From: Pontibacter ramchanderi
Lineage (GTDB): Bacteria > Bacteroidota > Bacteroidia > Cytophagales > Hymenobacteraceae
DNA length: 64,000 nt
Assembly (NCBI RefSeq): GCF_002846395.1
Contig: NZ_PJMU01000003.1
Coordinates: 496,001 to 560,000 of the forward strand
Direction: 5' to 3'
The notes beneath the pieces are model-generated. The model ran no database searches, had not been told where the DNA came from, and was given only the letters and a program-made list of their open reading frames with translations. Shown piece by piece: positions 51,798 through 59,889 of the stretch. The position numbers and the translations under genes were made by a program. The first letter of the stretch is position 1. Each line of letters opens with the position of its first letter.

Positions 51798-52142
51798 ACG
51801 GTGGTCTCGGGAAGAGAAGAGCTTAGATTACGGTATTCGTTGGAGCTTCGTTATAATTTAATTTACTACCTGCACAATACACTCAGAAGTTCCTTTTCAC
51901 TACGGGATGTATAAATCAGTCCACCCCTTAACTAAACCTTAACGTTGTTTCACAAGCATAATTACATCTTTCGCTTTTTTTAAGGTACAGATGGCGTCAA
52001 AATTACAAAAAAAAACTGATACTACAGCTTTCAAGTTCCTGTTCCTCAACCGACACAGGTAGTTCCCTATACGTGAAAAGCCATCTTTGCTATGCATGTT
52101 CTACAAAGCAAAGATGGCTTTTCACAAGTAAAGTTTTTGCCT
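51798..52142 (-). other. Non-coding gap upstream of the dehydratase gene
   Basis: Holds the aminotransferase terminator (52073-52125) and, on the minus strand, a TAATTTTG -7 box at 51998-52005, 201 bases before the dehydratase ATG. That would give a leader of nearly 200 bases. Short frames in it look random. Confidence 0.45.
52073..52125 (-). terminator. Hairpin after the sugar aminotransferase gene
   Basis: A perfect 19-bp inverted repeat GTGAAAAGCCATCTTTGCT (52073-52091) and its complement at 52107-52125, 15-base loop. It starts 18 bases past the stop. Confidence 0.75.
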
Positions 52143-53276
52143 TTATAAACTAAAGCAGGCCTTGATACAGGTAATGACACGCGCCCGTTCCTCGTCCGTC
52201 ATATTGGAACCGGAAGGGAGGCACAAGCCCTGGTCAAAAAGGCGCTCGCTGGTCCCATCGCCATAAAAAGGCGCATCGGCAAATATTGGCTGCAGGTGCA
52301 TGGGTTTCCAGAGCGGGCGCGACTCGATATTTTCCTTCTCAAGGGCCAGGCGGATATCCTCCCGACTCACGCCCTGGCTGTCGTTTACCAATATCGTGCT
52401 GAGCCAGCGGTTGGAGTAGTAGTCGCTGTTTGGCTCCCCGGCAAATTGAATAGCAGGTGTAGCAGCCAGTTGTTCTTGATAGAAACTATAGTTGAACCGG
52501 CGCTGCTGCACCCGATCCGGCAACACTTCCATTTGCCCACGGCCGATGGCAGCGCACACGTTGCTCATGCGGTAGTTATACCCGATGTGCGAATGCTGGT
52601 AATGCGGTGCTGCATCACGGGCTTGTGTCGCCAGGAAACGGGCCTGTTTGATAAAAGCCTCGCTGTTTGATACCAGCGCCCCGCCGCCTGATGTAGTGAT
52701 GATCTTGTTGCCATTGAAGGACAAGATGCTCATGGCCCCGAAGGTTCCCAGCTTCTGCCCCTTAAAAGAAGAACCCAGCGCCTCAGCAGCATCTTCCACC
52801 ACAGGTATAGCATAGCGATCGGCGATGGCCATGATGCGGTCCATCTCCGCAGGCATACCATACAGGTGCACCACAATGATCGCCTTTGGCTTCTTCCCTT
52901 TGCTGATGCGGTCTTCTATGGCTGTTTCCAACAAGTCCGGCGACATGTTCCAGGTGCGGTCCTCGCTGTCTACAAACACAGGTATAGCGCCCTGGTAAGC
53001 GATGGGGTTGGCAGAAGCAGAGAAGGTCATGCTCTGGCAGATCACCTCATCACCAGCCTGCACCCCCAGCATGATCAACGCTAAATGCAAGGCTGCCGTA
53101 CCTGAGCTCAGCGCCGCCACATGCACCCCTTCTCCCAGGAAATCAGCCAGGTCACGCTCAAAGCCATCTACATGCGGACCAAGCGGCGCGATCCAGTTCG
53201 TATCAAAAGCCTCTTTTACATTTTTAAACTCGCTTGTTCCCATATGTGGGGAAGAGAGCCAGATCTTTGTATTCAT
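52143..53276 (-). CDS. DegT/DnrJ/EryC1-family sugar aminotransferase (PglE-like)
   Basis: A 377-residue PLP enzyme. SSGTAALHLAL (57-67), TFSASANPIAYQGAIPVFVD, VVHLYGMPAEMD, EDAAEALGS (161-169) and the Schiff-base lysine in LSFNGNKIITTSGGG (K191) are all present. Enzymes of this group add an amino group to a UDP-4-keto-6-deoxy sugar made by the PglF-type dehydratase encoded downstream. Followed by a strong hairpin, so it may end its own transcript. The adjacent acetyltransferase gene would give the next step. Confidence 0.93.
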   Translation of the reverse strand: MNTKIWLSSPHMGTSEFKNVKEAFDTNWIAPLGPHVDGFERDLADFLGEGVHVAALSSGTAALHLALIMLGVQAGDEVICQSMTFSASANPIAYQGAIPVFVDSEDRTWNMSPDLLETAIEDRISKGKKPKAIIVVHLYGMPAEMDRIMAIADRYAIPVVEDAAEALGSSFKGQKLGTFGAMSILSFNGNKIITTSGGGALVSNSEAFIKQARFLATQARDAAPHYQHSHIGYNYRMSNVCAAIGRGQMEVLPDRVQQRRFNYSFYQEQLAATPAIQFAGEPNSDYYSNRWLSTILVNDSQGVSREDIRLALEKENIESRPLWKPMHLQPIFADAPFYGDGTSERLFDQGLCLPSGSNMTDEERARVITCIKACFSL

Positions 53277-53411
53277 AGTGATTATTTGGACAAAAGAATT
53301 TTAGACAAAGTTTTTTATAGACAAAAGAGTTTTTTGACAAAGGACAATAGACTTGAGGTTTAGCAATTACCTGGAGCAATCGTGCTGCAAGCCACCCTTC
53401 TACCTGTCGAG

Positions 53412-54011
53412 CTACAGTTCATGTACTTTGATGATGCGGGCCGGATTGCCCACAGCGGTTACTCCATCCGGTATATCGCGAATCACGACAGCTCCAGCTC
53501 CTATTTTGCACCACTTCCCTATCTTCAGGTTCGGAATCACGACGGCTCCGGCTCCAATGTGCGTCCCTTCTCCTACCTGCACATTCCCGCTAAGCACTGC
53601 TCCCGGCGAGATATGGGCAAAGTCGCCTATTCTGCAATCGTGGTCGATGCTGGCTCCCGTGTTGATGATGGCATGCCTTCCTATAACAGCATCAGCTTGT
53701 ACGATAGCCCCCTGCATCACTACGGTTCCCTCAGCAATGGTCGCGGATGGTGAGATAATGGCAGTGGAATGAATGGCTCTGCCAAAAGTTACTTCCAGCT
53801 TTTCAGCTACCCGGTAGCGGATGGCATTATCACCAATGCTGATGATCACCGGTTGCTCCGGTTCTTCTTCTATTTCAGCACCCAGCACAGGTATACCGCC
53901 CACTTCTTTTAAAGCAGGGTTCTTATCAAAGGCTCCCAGCACAGGTATAGCATTATCCCGCAGGATGTCGATGATCACTTTCGCATGTCCGCTCGCGCCG
54001 TACAGGTACAT
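53412..54011 (-). CDS. Sugar acetyltransferase with left-handed beta-helix (PglD/NeuD-like)
   Basis: A 199-residue protein. The N-terminal sugar-nucleotide domain starts MYLYGASGHAKVIIDILRDN, and hexapeptide repeats fill about 80-190 (ATIAEGTVVMQGAIVQADA, INTGASIDHDCRIGDFAHIS). His124 in SIDHDC corresponds to the catalytic base of PglD. It would acetylate the 4-amino group of the UDP sugar with acetyl-CoA. Gene order, dehydratase-aminotransferase-acetyltransferase, fits UDP-diNAcBac synthesis. A 505-base repeat-rich gap separates it from the initiating transferase. Confidence 0.93.
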   Translation of the reverse strand: MYLYGASGHAKVIIDILRDNAIPVLGAFDKNPALKEVGGIPVLGAEIEEEPEQPVIISIGDNAIRYRVAEKLEVTFGRAIHSTAIISPSATIAEGTVVMQGAIVQADAVIGRHAIINTGASIDHDCRIGDFAHISPGAVLSGNVQVGEGTHIGAGAVVIPNLKIGKWCKIGAGAVVIRDIPDGVTAVGNPARIIKVHEL

Positions 54012-54066
54012 GGTTTCTTTGTTGGTAGTGAAAGTGTAAAGGTAAGAATTCTCAGATTGTCTTTGA

Positions 54067-54520
54067 GGATGTAATAAGAAAACTGTCTGAATCTGTACAT
54101 AGGGCCCCTACCCCAAGGATTTGCAGGATTCTAGTGCATGATTAACCCACCCCTGCCCCTCCGAGGAGGGGAATTTCTGCGCCTACTAAGTAAGGAGCAA
54201 AAGCTCTGTATAGTCTCATCATCGGTCCCAATTCATTGAACTTGAATCAGAGGGGAATTTACACTTGCGTGTGTCCCCTTTTAAAGGACAGGGCCGTTAA
54301 GTTCTGCGAAAACTATCCCCTTGAGGGGATTATAGGGGTGTAAATTCGGTGCTATAATGCCATTCATTGTCTTGTTTGGGATTCGTCCGCAGTTGCAAAC
54401 ACCCCTCTGCACTCCCCTCAAGGGGAGAATTTGGTAGAACTTAACGGCCCTGCCTTTGAAGGGGGCAGGGGGATGACAATCGTGCACGATACCCTCCTCA
54501 GAGGGGCAGGGGTGGGTTAT
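54067..54520. repeat. Repeat-rich gap with nested inverted-repeat elements
   Basis: At 54067-54172 is a GGATT repeat with a CATAGGGCCCCTACCCC segment in place of its centre, then a C-rich palindrome. At 54290-54305 and 54437-54452 is an inverted pair (AGGGCCGTTAAGTTCT and its complement), bounding a second pair of C-rich palindromes (CCCCTTGAGGGGATTATAGG form and its inverse). At 54455-54478 follows part of the DUF559-element end, then AATCGTGCACGAT and another palindrome into the next gene. No gene found. Confidence 0.7.
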
Positions 54521-55140
54521 TCTTTCACGTAGTTACTTCCCCTAAACCGCTCCATCGTCGCTACGCCCTCCGCACTAATGCCCTCCGACTTAAACACTTT
54601 TCCGATGGTCATGAAGATAATCTTCAGATCTAAGACAAAAGAAACATTATCCACATACCACACATCGTAGCGGAATTTCTCTTCCCAGCTAATAGCGTTG
54701 CGGCCGTTTACCTGTGCCCAACCAGTGATACCGGGACGTACTTCGTGGCGGCGGTGCTGTACTTCATTGTACAGGGGCAGGTATTCCACCAGCAAGGGGC
54801 GCGGACCGATCAGTGACATTTCTCCTTTGATCACATTCAGCAACTGGGGTATTTCATCGAGCGAGGTCTTGCGAACAAATGAACCAATGGGTGTTAGGCG
54901 GTCAGCGTCAGGCAACAACTCTCCCTGGGCGTCCCGCTTGTCATTCATCGTCTTGTATTTGATCACCCGAAAGATACGCCCATGCTTGCCCGGCCGCGGT
55001 TGCAGGAAAAAGGGCTTGCCGTCGTTGGCCATAGCCAGCAAGAGCGTCACCACCAGAAAAACGGGCAGCAACACGATGAAGGCCGTCAAACTAAGCACAA
55101 AATCGATTAGGCGTTTGAAAAACCGGCTATATAACTTCAT
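54517..55140 (-). CDS. Initiating sugar transferase (PglC/WbaP C-domain-like)
   Basis: A 207-residue monotopic phosphoglycosyl transferase. It has a hydrophobic N-terminal hairpin (LIDFVLSLTAFIVLLPVFLVVTLLLAMAND), the Lys-rich PGKHGRIFRVIKYKTM loop, the DRLTPIGSFVRKTSLDEIPQLLNVIKGEMSLIGPRPLLVEYLPLY core with Asp-Glu catalytic pair (near 96-97), and NGRNAISWEEKFRYDVWYVDN. It moves a phosphosugar, here probably diNAcBac-1-P, from UDP to undecaprenyl phosphate, starting the lipid-linked glycan. The next gene, a GT4, overlaps its start by 14 bases. Confidence 0.95.
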   Translation of the reverse strand: MKLYSRFFKRLIDFVLSLTAFIVLLPVFLVVTLLLAMANDGKPFFLQPRPGKHGRIFRVIKYKTMNDKRDAQGELLPDADRLTPIGSFVRKTSLDEIPQLLNVIKGEMSLIGPRPLLVEYLPLYNEVQHRRHEVRPGITGWAQVNGRNAISWEEKFRYDVWYVDNVSFVLDLKIIFMTIGKVFKSEGISAEGVATMERFRGSNYVKE

Positions 55141-56296
55141 GCTGCTCCAGATGGGTTTGGTATTCCTGTAATAAAAGCTCCCAGAAATGGGTTTGCTCGT
55201 AGCGCTCTACGATCATGCGACGCGCCTGTGCCTGCATGTGGCCAAAAATCTCTTTGTCACTTATAAAGGTAAGCATGGCCTCGTAGAGTTTCTCCATAGA
55301 CTTAGGGGGCACAATAAAGCCATTCTCCCCATGCCGGATGATCTCATTGCAGCCATTAATATCTGTTACAATGCTCGGTAAGTCAAGACAGCCCGCCTGC
55401 ATGGGCACATTCGGGAAACCCTCGCGGTAAGATGGGAAGGCCAATGCCTGGCTGATTGCCAGGTATGGCCGCACGTCATGTTGGAAACCGACGGATAGGA
55501 TACCTGGATTATGCTCGATCTCCTGCAGAATACGATCCTCAATGGGATCCAGATCCTGCTCGAAGGGACCAACCAACAGCAGCTTCACCTGAGGATACTG
55601 CGCCTGCAGTTTTTTAAAGGCAGTGACAAGTTCCTGGATACCTTTATCCTTTACCAGTCGGCCAATAAACACAAATACAAAGTCATCCGGTTTGATGCCT
55701 AGTTGGGCTTTCAGTTCCTCCAGCTTAGCTGGGTCCAACTGTTCCCTGTTATAAAAGGCGGTGTCAACTCCGTTGCTACTCCCATTGCCGATCACCTTTA
55801 CCTTAGCCGGCCCACAGAAGCCACTCTTCAGGATGAAGTCTTTCAACACAGTAGAGTTCGGGTATACCTTTGTTGCACAGGCATAAGTGAGTTTTTCTAC
55901 TGCTTCCAGTACCTGACGTGTCTTACCATTTGTCTCCATTAGCGGCAAGCCAGCTACCGTGTGCAGCCGTACCGGCACGCCTGCCATTTTCGCGCCGAGC
56001 ATACCAATAATGCCGGCCTTCGGTGTATGGGAGTGTACAATGGCAGGCTTGTGTTTTTTGCAAAGTCTGTAAAATTGCCAAAGCGCTTTCAAATCCTGTA
56101 CCGGGGTGATCTTTCGCGTCATCCCAATCTCGATCAAGGGCGTGGCCTGCTCCTTCACGACCGCTTCTGCCTCAGGCCCGGCTGCAGATACCATCAATGG
56201 CTCAAAACCTTTGGCACGCATATAAGGCAACTGACCTGTAATCAGCTTTTGGAGTGAGAGCGGTACCGTGGTGATGCGAATGAGTACTGGGGGCAT
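55127..56296 (-). CDS. Glycosyltransferase family 4 (PglA-like)
   Basis: A 389-residue GT-B protein starting MPPVLIRITTVPLSLQKLI. It shows the acceptor domain (VHSHTPKAGIIGMLGAKMAG, RLHTVAGLPLME) and donor domain (FIGRLVKDKGIQELVTAFKKL, SYREGFPNVPMQAGCLDLPSIVTD). Order and similarity suggest transfer of the second sugar onto the lipid-linked diNAcBac, as PglA does with GalNAc. It overlaps the initiating transferase gene by 14 bases. A palindromic repeat lies in the 119-base gap upstream. Confidence 0.9.
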   Translation of the reverse strand: MPPVLIRITTVPLSLQKLITGQLPYMRAKGFEPLMVSAAGPEAEAVVKEQATPLIEIGMTRKITPVQDLKALWQFYRLCKKHKPAIVHSHTPKAGIIGMLGAKMAGVPVRLHTVAGLPLMETNGKTRQVLEAVEKLTYACATKVYPNSTVLKDFILKSGFCGPAKVKVIGNGSSNGVDTAFYNREQLDPAKLEELKAQLGIKPDDFVFVFIGRLVKDKGIQELVTAFKKLQAQYPQVKLLLVGPFEQDLDPIEDRILQEIEHNPGILSVGFQHDVRPYLAISQALAFPSYREGFPNVPMQAGCLDLPSIVTDINGCNEIIRHGENGFIVPPKSMEKLYEAMLTFISDKEIFGHMQAQARRMIVERYEQTHFWELLLQEYQTHLEQHEVI

Positions 56297-56327
56297 GTAG
56301 TAATATTTGTTTTCGGGTGCAAAGGTA

Positions 56328-56415
56328 TAACCTCCCCCTACCCCCTCCTAAAAACAGGTGGGGGAATTATAAAAATTATTTTTTCCCTCCCTTGTTTTGG
56401 GGGTAGGGGCCCTCT
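56328..56415. repeat. C-rich palindrome and GAGGGCCCCTACCCC copy
   Basis: CCTCCCCCTACCCCCTCC, loop TAAAAACA, G-rich arm (about 56328-56365), then CTCCCTTGTTTTGGGGGTA with GGGGCCCTCTTT (about 56388-56415) up to the deacetylase stop. Confidence 0.7.
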
Positions 56416-57414
56416 TTAAATGGGGATGGCTGGGGTGGGGTTTACAAACTCATAAATACTCCGCATACTCAGGCTCTGCATACCATACTGCTGCTCCAGC
56501 TTCTTGTAATGATCGATAATTACTTTCAGATCAGCCATACTGCGCTCAGGGTAACTCCCGAAATTATGCGGATGCCACCATAGGTGATAACATTCTTTGC
56601 GCTTGGCAGCCTCTGTCATCTCAATCAGGATGCGCCTTAGCCGGAGTTTGTTCAGGATATCTCTTTTGCCATCGACAGGCCGCAAGAAACGGCTGGCAGG
56701 TATAGAAAGCGGCAGCCCATCTTCTAGTCTAAGCGAAGAAAGCGGAAAAGAGGTTCTTTTACCCAATGGCAGGTAAGCATCGCCTGTCCGAAAGATTCGC
56801 TTCGACAGTTTATCTTCTACTGTCTGTTCCCAAAACCAGTCGCTTGGGTTAGAGCGGACTGTTTTGATACCCTCTTCGCGGCAAACACGCAGGTAAGCTT
56901 CGTTAAACTGGTTACGCGGGAATACAAGCGACTCCAGCTTCATCCCTTGTCTGGCAGCTATACCTTGCGCTGCCTGCAGGTCTTGTCGAAACTGCTCCAG
57001 CGTCTGCCCTGCTTCCTGGCAGTAGTAATGCGCAAAGGTATGGGTCGCCATCTCCTGGTAAGGCGTCTGATGAATCTGCTCAACCAAACCTGGTGCAAAA
57101 AAGAAATCCTTCAGAGTACCGTCCCTTTCAAACTCCTCCTTCAGACGGTAAGCAGAGAGTTGATCGTTATGATACGAAGGGCGGAGCGCAGGTATAGCGT
57201 TCGTCCAATCATTCCAGTCCTTGGCAAAGAGCATCCCTACCGTAGCCCAGGTTACCTGCACCTGCTGCTTTTCGAATACCGCTAGCATTTCCGGTATCAC
57301 ATTGCGTGTGTTCCTAAAATACTGCTTCCGATCCGCTAAAGGCACTTTATCAAAAATACCCCAGTACAGCTCAAAGTCAAGGGAGATGGTGAAGACAGGT
57401 AAATCGTTGATCAT
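56416..57414 (-). CDS. Polysaccharide deacetylase-family (CE4/NodB-like) protein
   Basis: A 332-residue protein with no signal peptide. The NodB-type core reads FTISLDFELYWGIF (catalytic Asp near 11), WATVGMLF, MATHTFAHYYCQEAG (metal histidines near 122 and 126), SLVFPRNQF and YHLWWHPHNFGSYPE. CE4 enzymes remove acetyl groups from glycans; the absence of a signal peptide suggests action on a cytoplasmic or membrane-bound precursor. Lies amid the surface-glycan genes, with repeats in both neighbouring gaps. Confidence 0.88.
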   Translation of the reverse strand: MINDLPVFTISLDFELYWGIFDKVPLADRKQYFRNTRNVIPEMLAVFEKQQVQVTWATVGMLFAKDWNDWTNAIPALRPSYHNDQLSAYRLKEEFERDGTLKDFFFAPGLVEQIHQTPYQEMATHTFAHYYCQEAGQTLEQFRQDLQAAQGIAARQGMKLESLVFPRNQFNEAYLRVCREEGIKTVRSNPSDWFWEQTVEDKLSKRIFRTGDAYLPLGKRTSFPLSSLRLEDGLPLSIPASRFLRPVDGKRDILNKLRLRRILIEMTEAAKRKECYHLWWHPHNFGSYPERSMADLKVIIDHYKKLEQQYGMQSLSMRSIYEFVNPTPAIPI

Positions 57415-57424
57415 AACTTTTAAT

Positions 57425-57500
57425 AAAATTCCCCGCCTTAGAAAAGGAGGGGTTAGGGGTGGTTGGATTCCCTTACTCGGAGGGGCAGGGGTGGGTTATA
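57425..57500. repeat. Two C-rich palindromes in the deacetylase-EpsG gap
   Basis: A TTCCCCGCCTTAGAAAAGGA element ending GGGGTTAGGGGTGGTTGG (57430-57468), then GGAGGGGCAGGGGTGGGTT (57480-57498). The first matches the ends at 59707-59881. Confidence 0.75.
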
Positions 57501-57503
57501 GTA

Positions 57504-58724
57504 TTAAGATAGAGCCGGAGCAGGATATCCACTTAGCCGCTCCTGCTCCTCTAGCTTTTTCTTCTTTAACTGAAATAATGCAATCTTCTTTTGTTTCTTG
57601 TACTCCAGGAAGGAGATAATCACAAAGAAGAGGAAATACATCACCATGCTCTTCTGCCGCATAGCGATCCCCAAGTTCGACATTACAAATGATAAAGCTA
57701 TAGAAGATGAGATGAAGATTACAAGGCTCATCTTGACCAAAGAAGTTGACTTCTTAATGAAAGGGATAAAGTCCTTATCCACCAGCTTCAAGGTGAGAAG
57801 TACATAGATCAAGTTTTCAAAAGACACAAAAATCCCGAGCGCACCAGGGGCATCCACAAATAGTGGCCGGAACCAGAAAGTGAAGAGTTTGATCGGAAGC
57901 GGGTAACTAGTTATATCTACACCCGAGCCGGCTCGCACTAAACGGCCTGCTTGAACTTGGGAAAAATCTTCAAAACTTCCTAAAACATCCTCTTCATTGA
58001 TATTAGCCATAGCCAAAATCTGGTCTGACATTACAAAAATGCCCCCAGCAAATGCAACATAGACAAGTACCTTTTGATATAAAGGCACCCTTTCTCTACC
58101 TGTGAAATAGCCTATTACTGCTCCAACACCAAGGAACATGAATATATGAGGGCGAACCATATACACAATGAATGAACCCAATAAAAGCGCAAATAGCCTT
58201 TTCTGCGGGTAACGCATTGCATAGGCAAACAGTCCTAAACCCATGAATATTAGTGATCCTTTTCCTAGAGAAGCTGTCCAAAAATGCATATTTGGCAGAA
58301 ATAGGAGAATTACTAACAGATCATAACCCCAGATTTGCACTTTTTGTTTTAAATTTTCCCGAAAAAAAATGTAGAAATGGACGAAGCCAATATAGCCAAA
58401 CCATGCAAACAAAAGCATAGCCATTTCATAGCTAAATCCTAGAGAATTCGTAAAAGGATAAGCTACAAATTCTACAAATCGAGTACCCGTCGAAAAGAAA
58501 TCTAACCATACTTTATCTTGATTGCTCGATTTTACAAAGTATGATTTAGAATCAGATGGATTTAGACTAGCATATACATAATAAACCAGAAAAAATATTA
58601 TGTGGTAAAAGTATAGCTTATTCATCAGCGATACCGAAAAGAAAAAGTACTTCTTTTTGTAACTTTTCAGCAATGGCTGATTTAGTGCGTAGAGTATAAA
58701 AATTAAAATGATTGCGCCTATCAT
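57504..58724 (-). CDS. EpsG-family polysaccharide polymerase
   Basis: A 406-residue membrane protein. Many hydrophobic segments are visible, among them the start MIGAIILIFILYALNQPL, YFYHIIFFLVYYVYASLNPSDSKSYF, DLLVILLFLPNMHFWTASLGKGSLIF (typical EpsG HFW motif) and a long middle loop. EpsG/Wzy-type proteins join repeat units at the periplasmic membrane face. The coding sequence is AT-rich compared with the first 50 kb. It lies 6 bases after a GNAT gene, in one transcription unit. Polymerase role is inferred from the EpsG pattern and context. Confidence 0.85.
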   Translation of the reverse strand: MIGAIILIFILYALNQPLLKSYKKKYFFFSVSLMNKLYFYHIIFFLVYYVYASLNPSDSKSYFVKSSNQDKVWLDFFSTGTRFVEFVAYPFTNSLGFSYEMAMLLFAWFGYIGFVHFYIFFRENLKQKVQIWGYDLLVILLFLPNMHFWTASLGKGSLIFMGLGLFAYAMRYPQKRLFALLLGSFIVYMVRPHIFMFLGVGAVIGYFTGRERVPLYQKVLVYVAFAGGIFVMSDQILAMANINEEDVLGSFEDFSQVQAGRLVRAGSGVDITSYPLPIKLFTFWFRPLFVDAPGALGIFVSFENLIYVLLTLKLVDKDFIPFIKKSTSLVKMSLVIFISSSIALSFVMSNLGIAMRQKSMVMYFLFFVIISFLEYKKQKKIALFQLKKKKLEEQERLSGYPAPALS

Positions 58725-58730
58725 GCGTTC

Positions 58731-59690
58731 TTAAAACAATTCCATATCTCCGAGCGCAAAGCCCCAATTCTCCTGCTGCTGTAATTCATTGAATTGCGCC
58801 ACCTCCAAAGTAACATTTCGCAACGTAACTATTGGTCCTTTATATACTAATGGAAGCAAACCCATACTTGGGTAAACATCTTTAACTAGCTCAAAGTGCC
58901 TTCCAGATGCGGAAGTCAAAAAACAAGCCTTGCTGATTTGCTTGAAAGCTGTACTTAGTTGCTTCCTGGCAGTCTTATCAAACGCTTTTTTATCTATTAA
59001 TAAATCAACTACCCGCATCTCTTGTCCAAAGCTATGTGCCTTTATTCTATAGAAAAGCGCGTACGAGCGGTAATCAGAGAGAAAACAATAATTGAATAGC
59101 GGATTGTCCTGGTAGCGCCAGCGGATATAGGCGGGACTCAAAACCGTTTGTACCTGTTCAGCTTCTACCGGATTGTTGAGTTGTGGCAATATAGTCTCCA
59201 ATTTCCCCCAATCTTGAGGAGGTGCATCAGCATCTGTTGACTGCTTGTAGGCAAATGGGTTTACTTTAAGCTTTATTGCCATTCTGCCCATTTCCACCCA
59301 ACCCATTTTCAGGTAGCCAGGTTTGCTGCTTTCGTTAGGTGTGTTGTATACCAGCTGAATGCCTGCCTCTTTAGCATCGTCCAAGCCTTGTAAAGTAAGC
59401 TTTTTGAAAATGCCCTTCCCCTGATAATCCGGATGTGTTGCGGTGTCTACAGCACGAATGGCTTGAAGCACTTGGCCTTTATATTGCCACTGCCAGCGCA
59501 GAAAAGCCCGCACACCTACTAACTTTCCATCTGCCTCCGCTACCAGCACTGGCGAAGCGCCATGCGGGTTCTCTACGTGCTTCCAAATCCACAGGCGCTC
59601 TGACTTTTGGATCAAGCCCTCTCCCAATGAGGACTTTAATAGTTCTACGATCGCTGGTATATCTGATTCTGTTGCTTTCCTTATTTGCAT
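58731..59690 (-). CDS. GNAT-family N-acetyltransferase
   Basis: A 319-residue protein. The N-terminal 150 residues are a GNAT fold: MQIRKATESDIPAIVELL, VAEADGKLVGVRAFLRWQW, AIRAVDTATHPDYQGKGIFKKL (acetyl-CoA loop Q/GxGxG/A near 92-96) and NTPNESSKPGYLKMGWVEMG. The C-terminal half is an additional domain often seen in polysaccharide-locus GNATs. It may acylate a sugar in the glycan, or an amino group; substrate unknown. Co-transcribed with epsG (6-base gap). Confidence 0.85.
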   Translation of the reverse strand: MQIRKATESDIPAIVELLKSSLGEGLIQKSERLWIWKHVENPHGASPVLVAEADGKLVGVRAFLRWQWQYKGQVLQAIRAVDTATHPDYQGKGIFKKLTLQGLDDAKEAGIQLVYNTPNESSKPGYLKMGWVEMGRMAIKLKVNPFAYKQSTDADAPPQDWGKLETILPQLNNPVEAEQVQTVLSPAYIRWRYQDNPLFNYCFLSDYRSYALFYRIKAHSFGQEMRVVDLLIDKKAFDKTARKQLSTAFKQISKACFLTSASGRHFELVKDVYPSMGLLPLVYKGPIVTLRNVTLEVAQFNELQQQENWGFALGDMELF

Positions 59691-59706
59691 GGTTTGTATG
59701 TGTTAT

Positions 59707-59881
59707 CGAACCACCCCTAGCCCCTTCTTTTCTAAGGAGGGGAATTTTCCTTGCTGCTCCAACGCTATTGCTAATAGCTCCTGCAGACAGAAAAAATTGA
59801 TTAGCAGGTACTATAAAACTATTACTCAACTGAGGCAGAAACAGATTCCCCGCCTTAGAAAAGGAGGGGTTAGGGGTGGTT
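59707..59881. mobile_element. MITE-like non-coding element with long inverted ends
   Basis: Ends 59707-59744 and 59843-59881 are imperfect inverted copies, AACCACCCCTAGCCCC at the left and GGGGTTAGGGGTGGTT at the right, each including CTAAGGAGGGG/CCCCGCCTTAG. About 100 bases between them lack an ORF. It lies between the GNAT and GT4 genes. Confidence 0.65.
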
Positions 59882-59889
59882 GGACCCGA

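Noticed and set aside
49866..56296. Campylobacter-type N-glycosylation system
   Set aside because: No PglB or PglK homologue is in the window; only the sugar-making and first transfer steps are supported.
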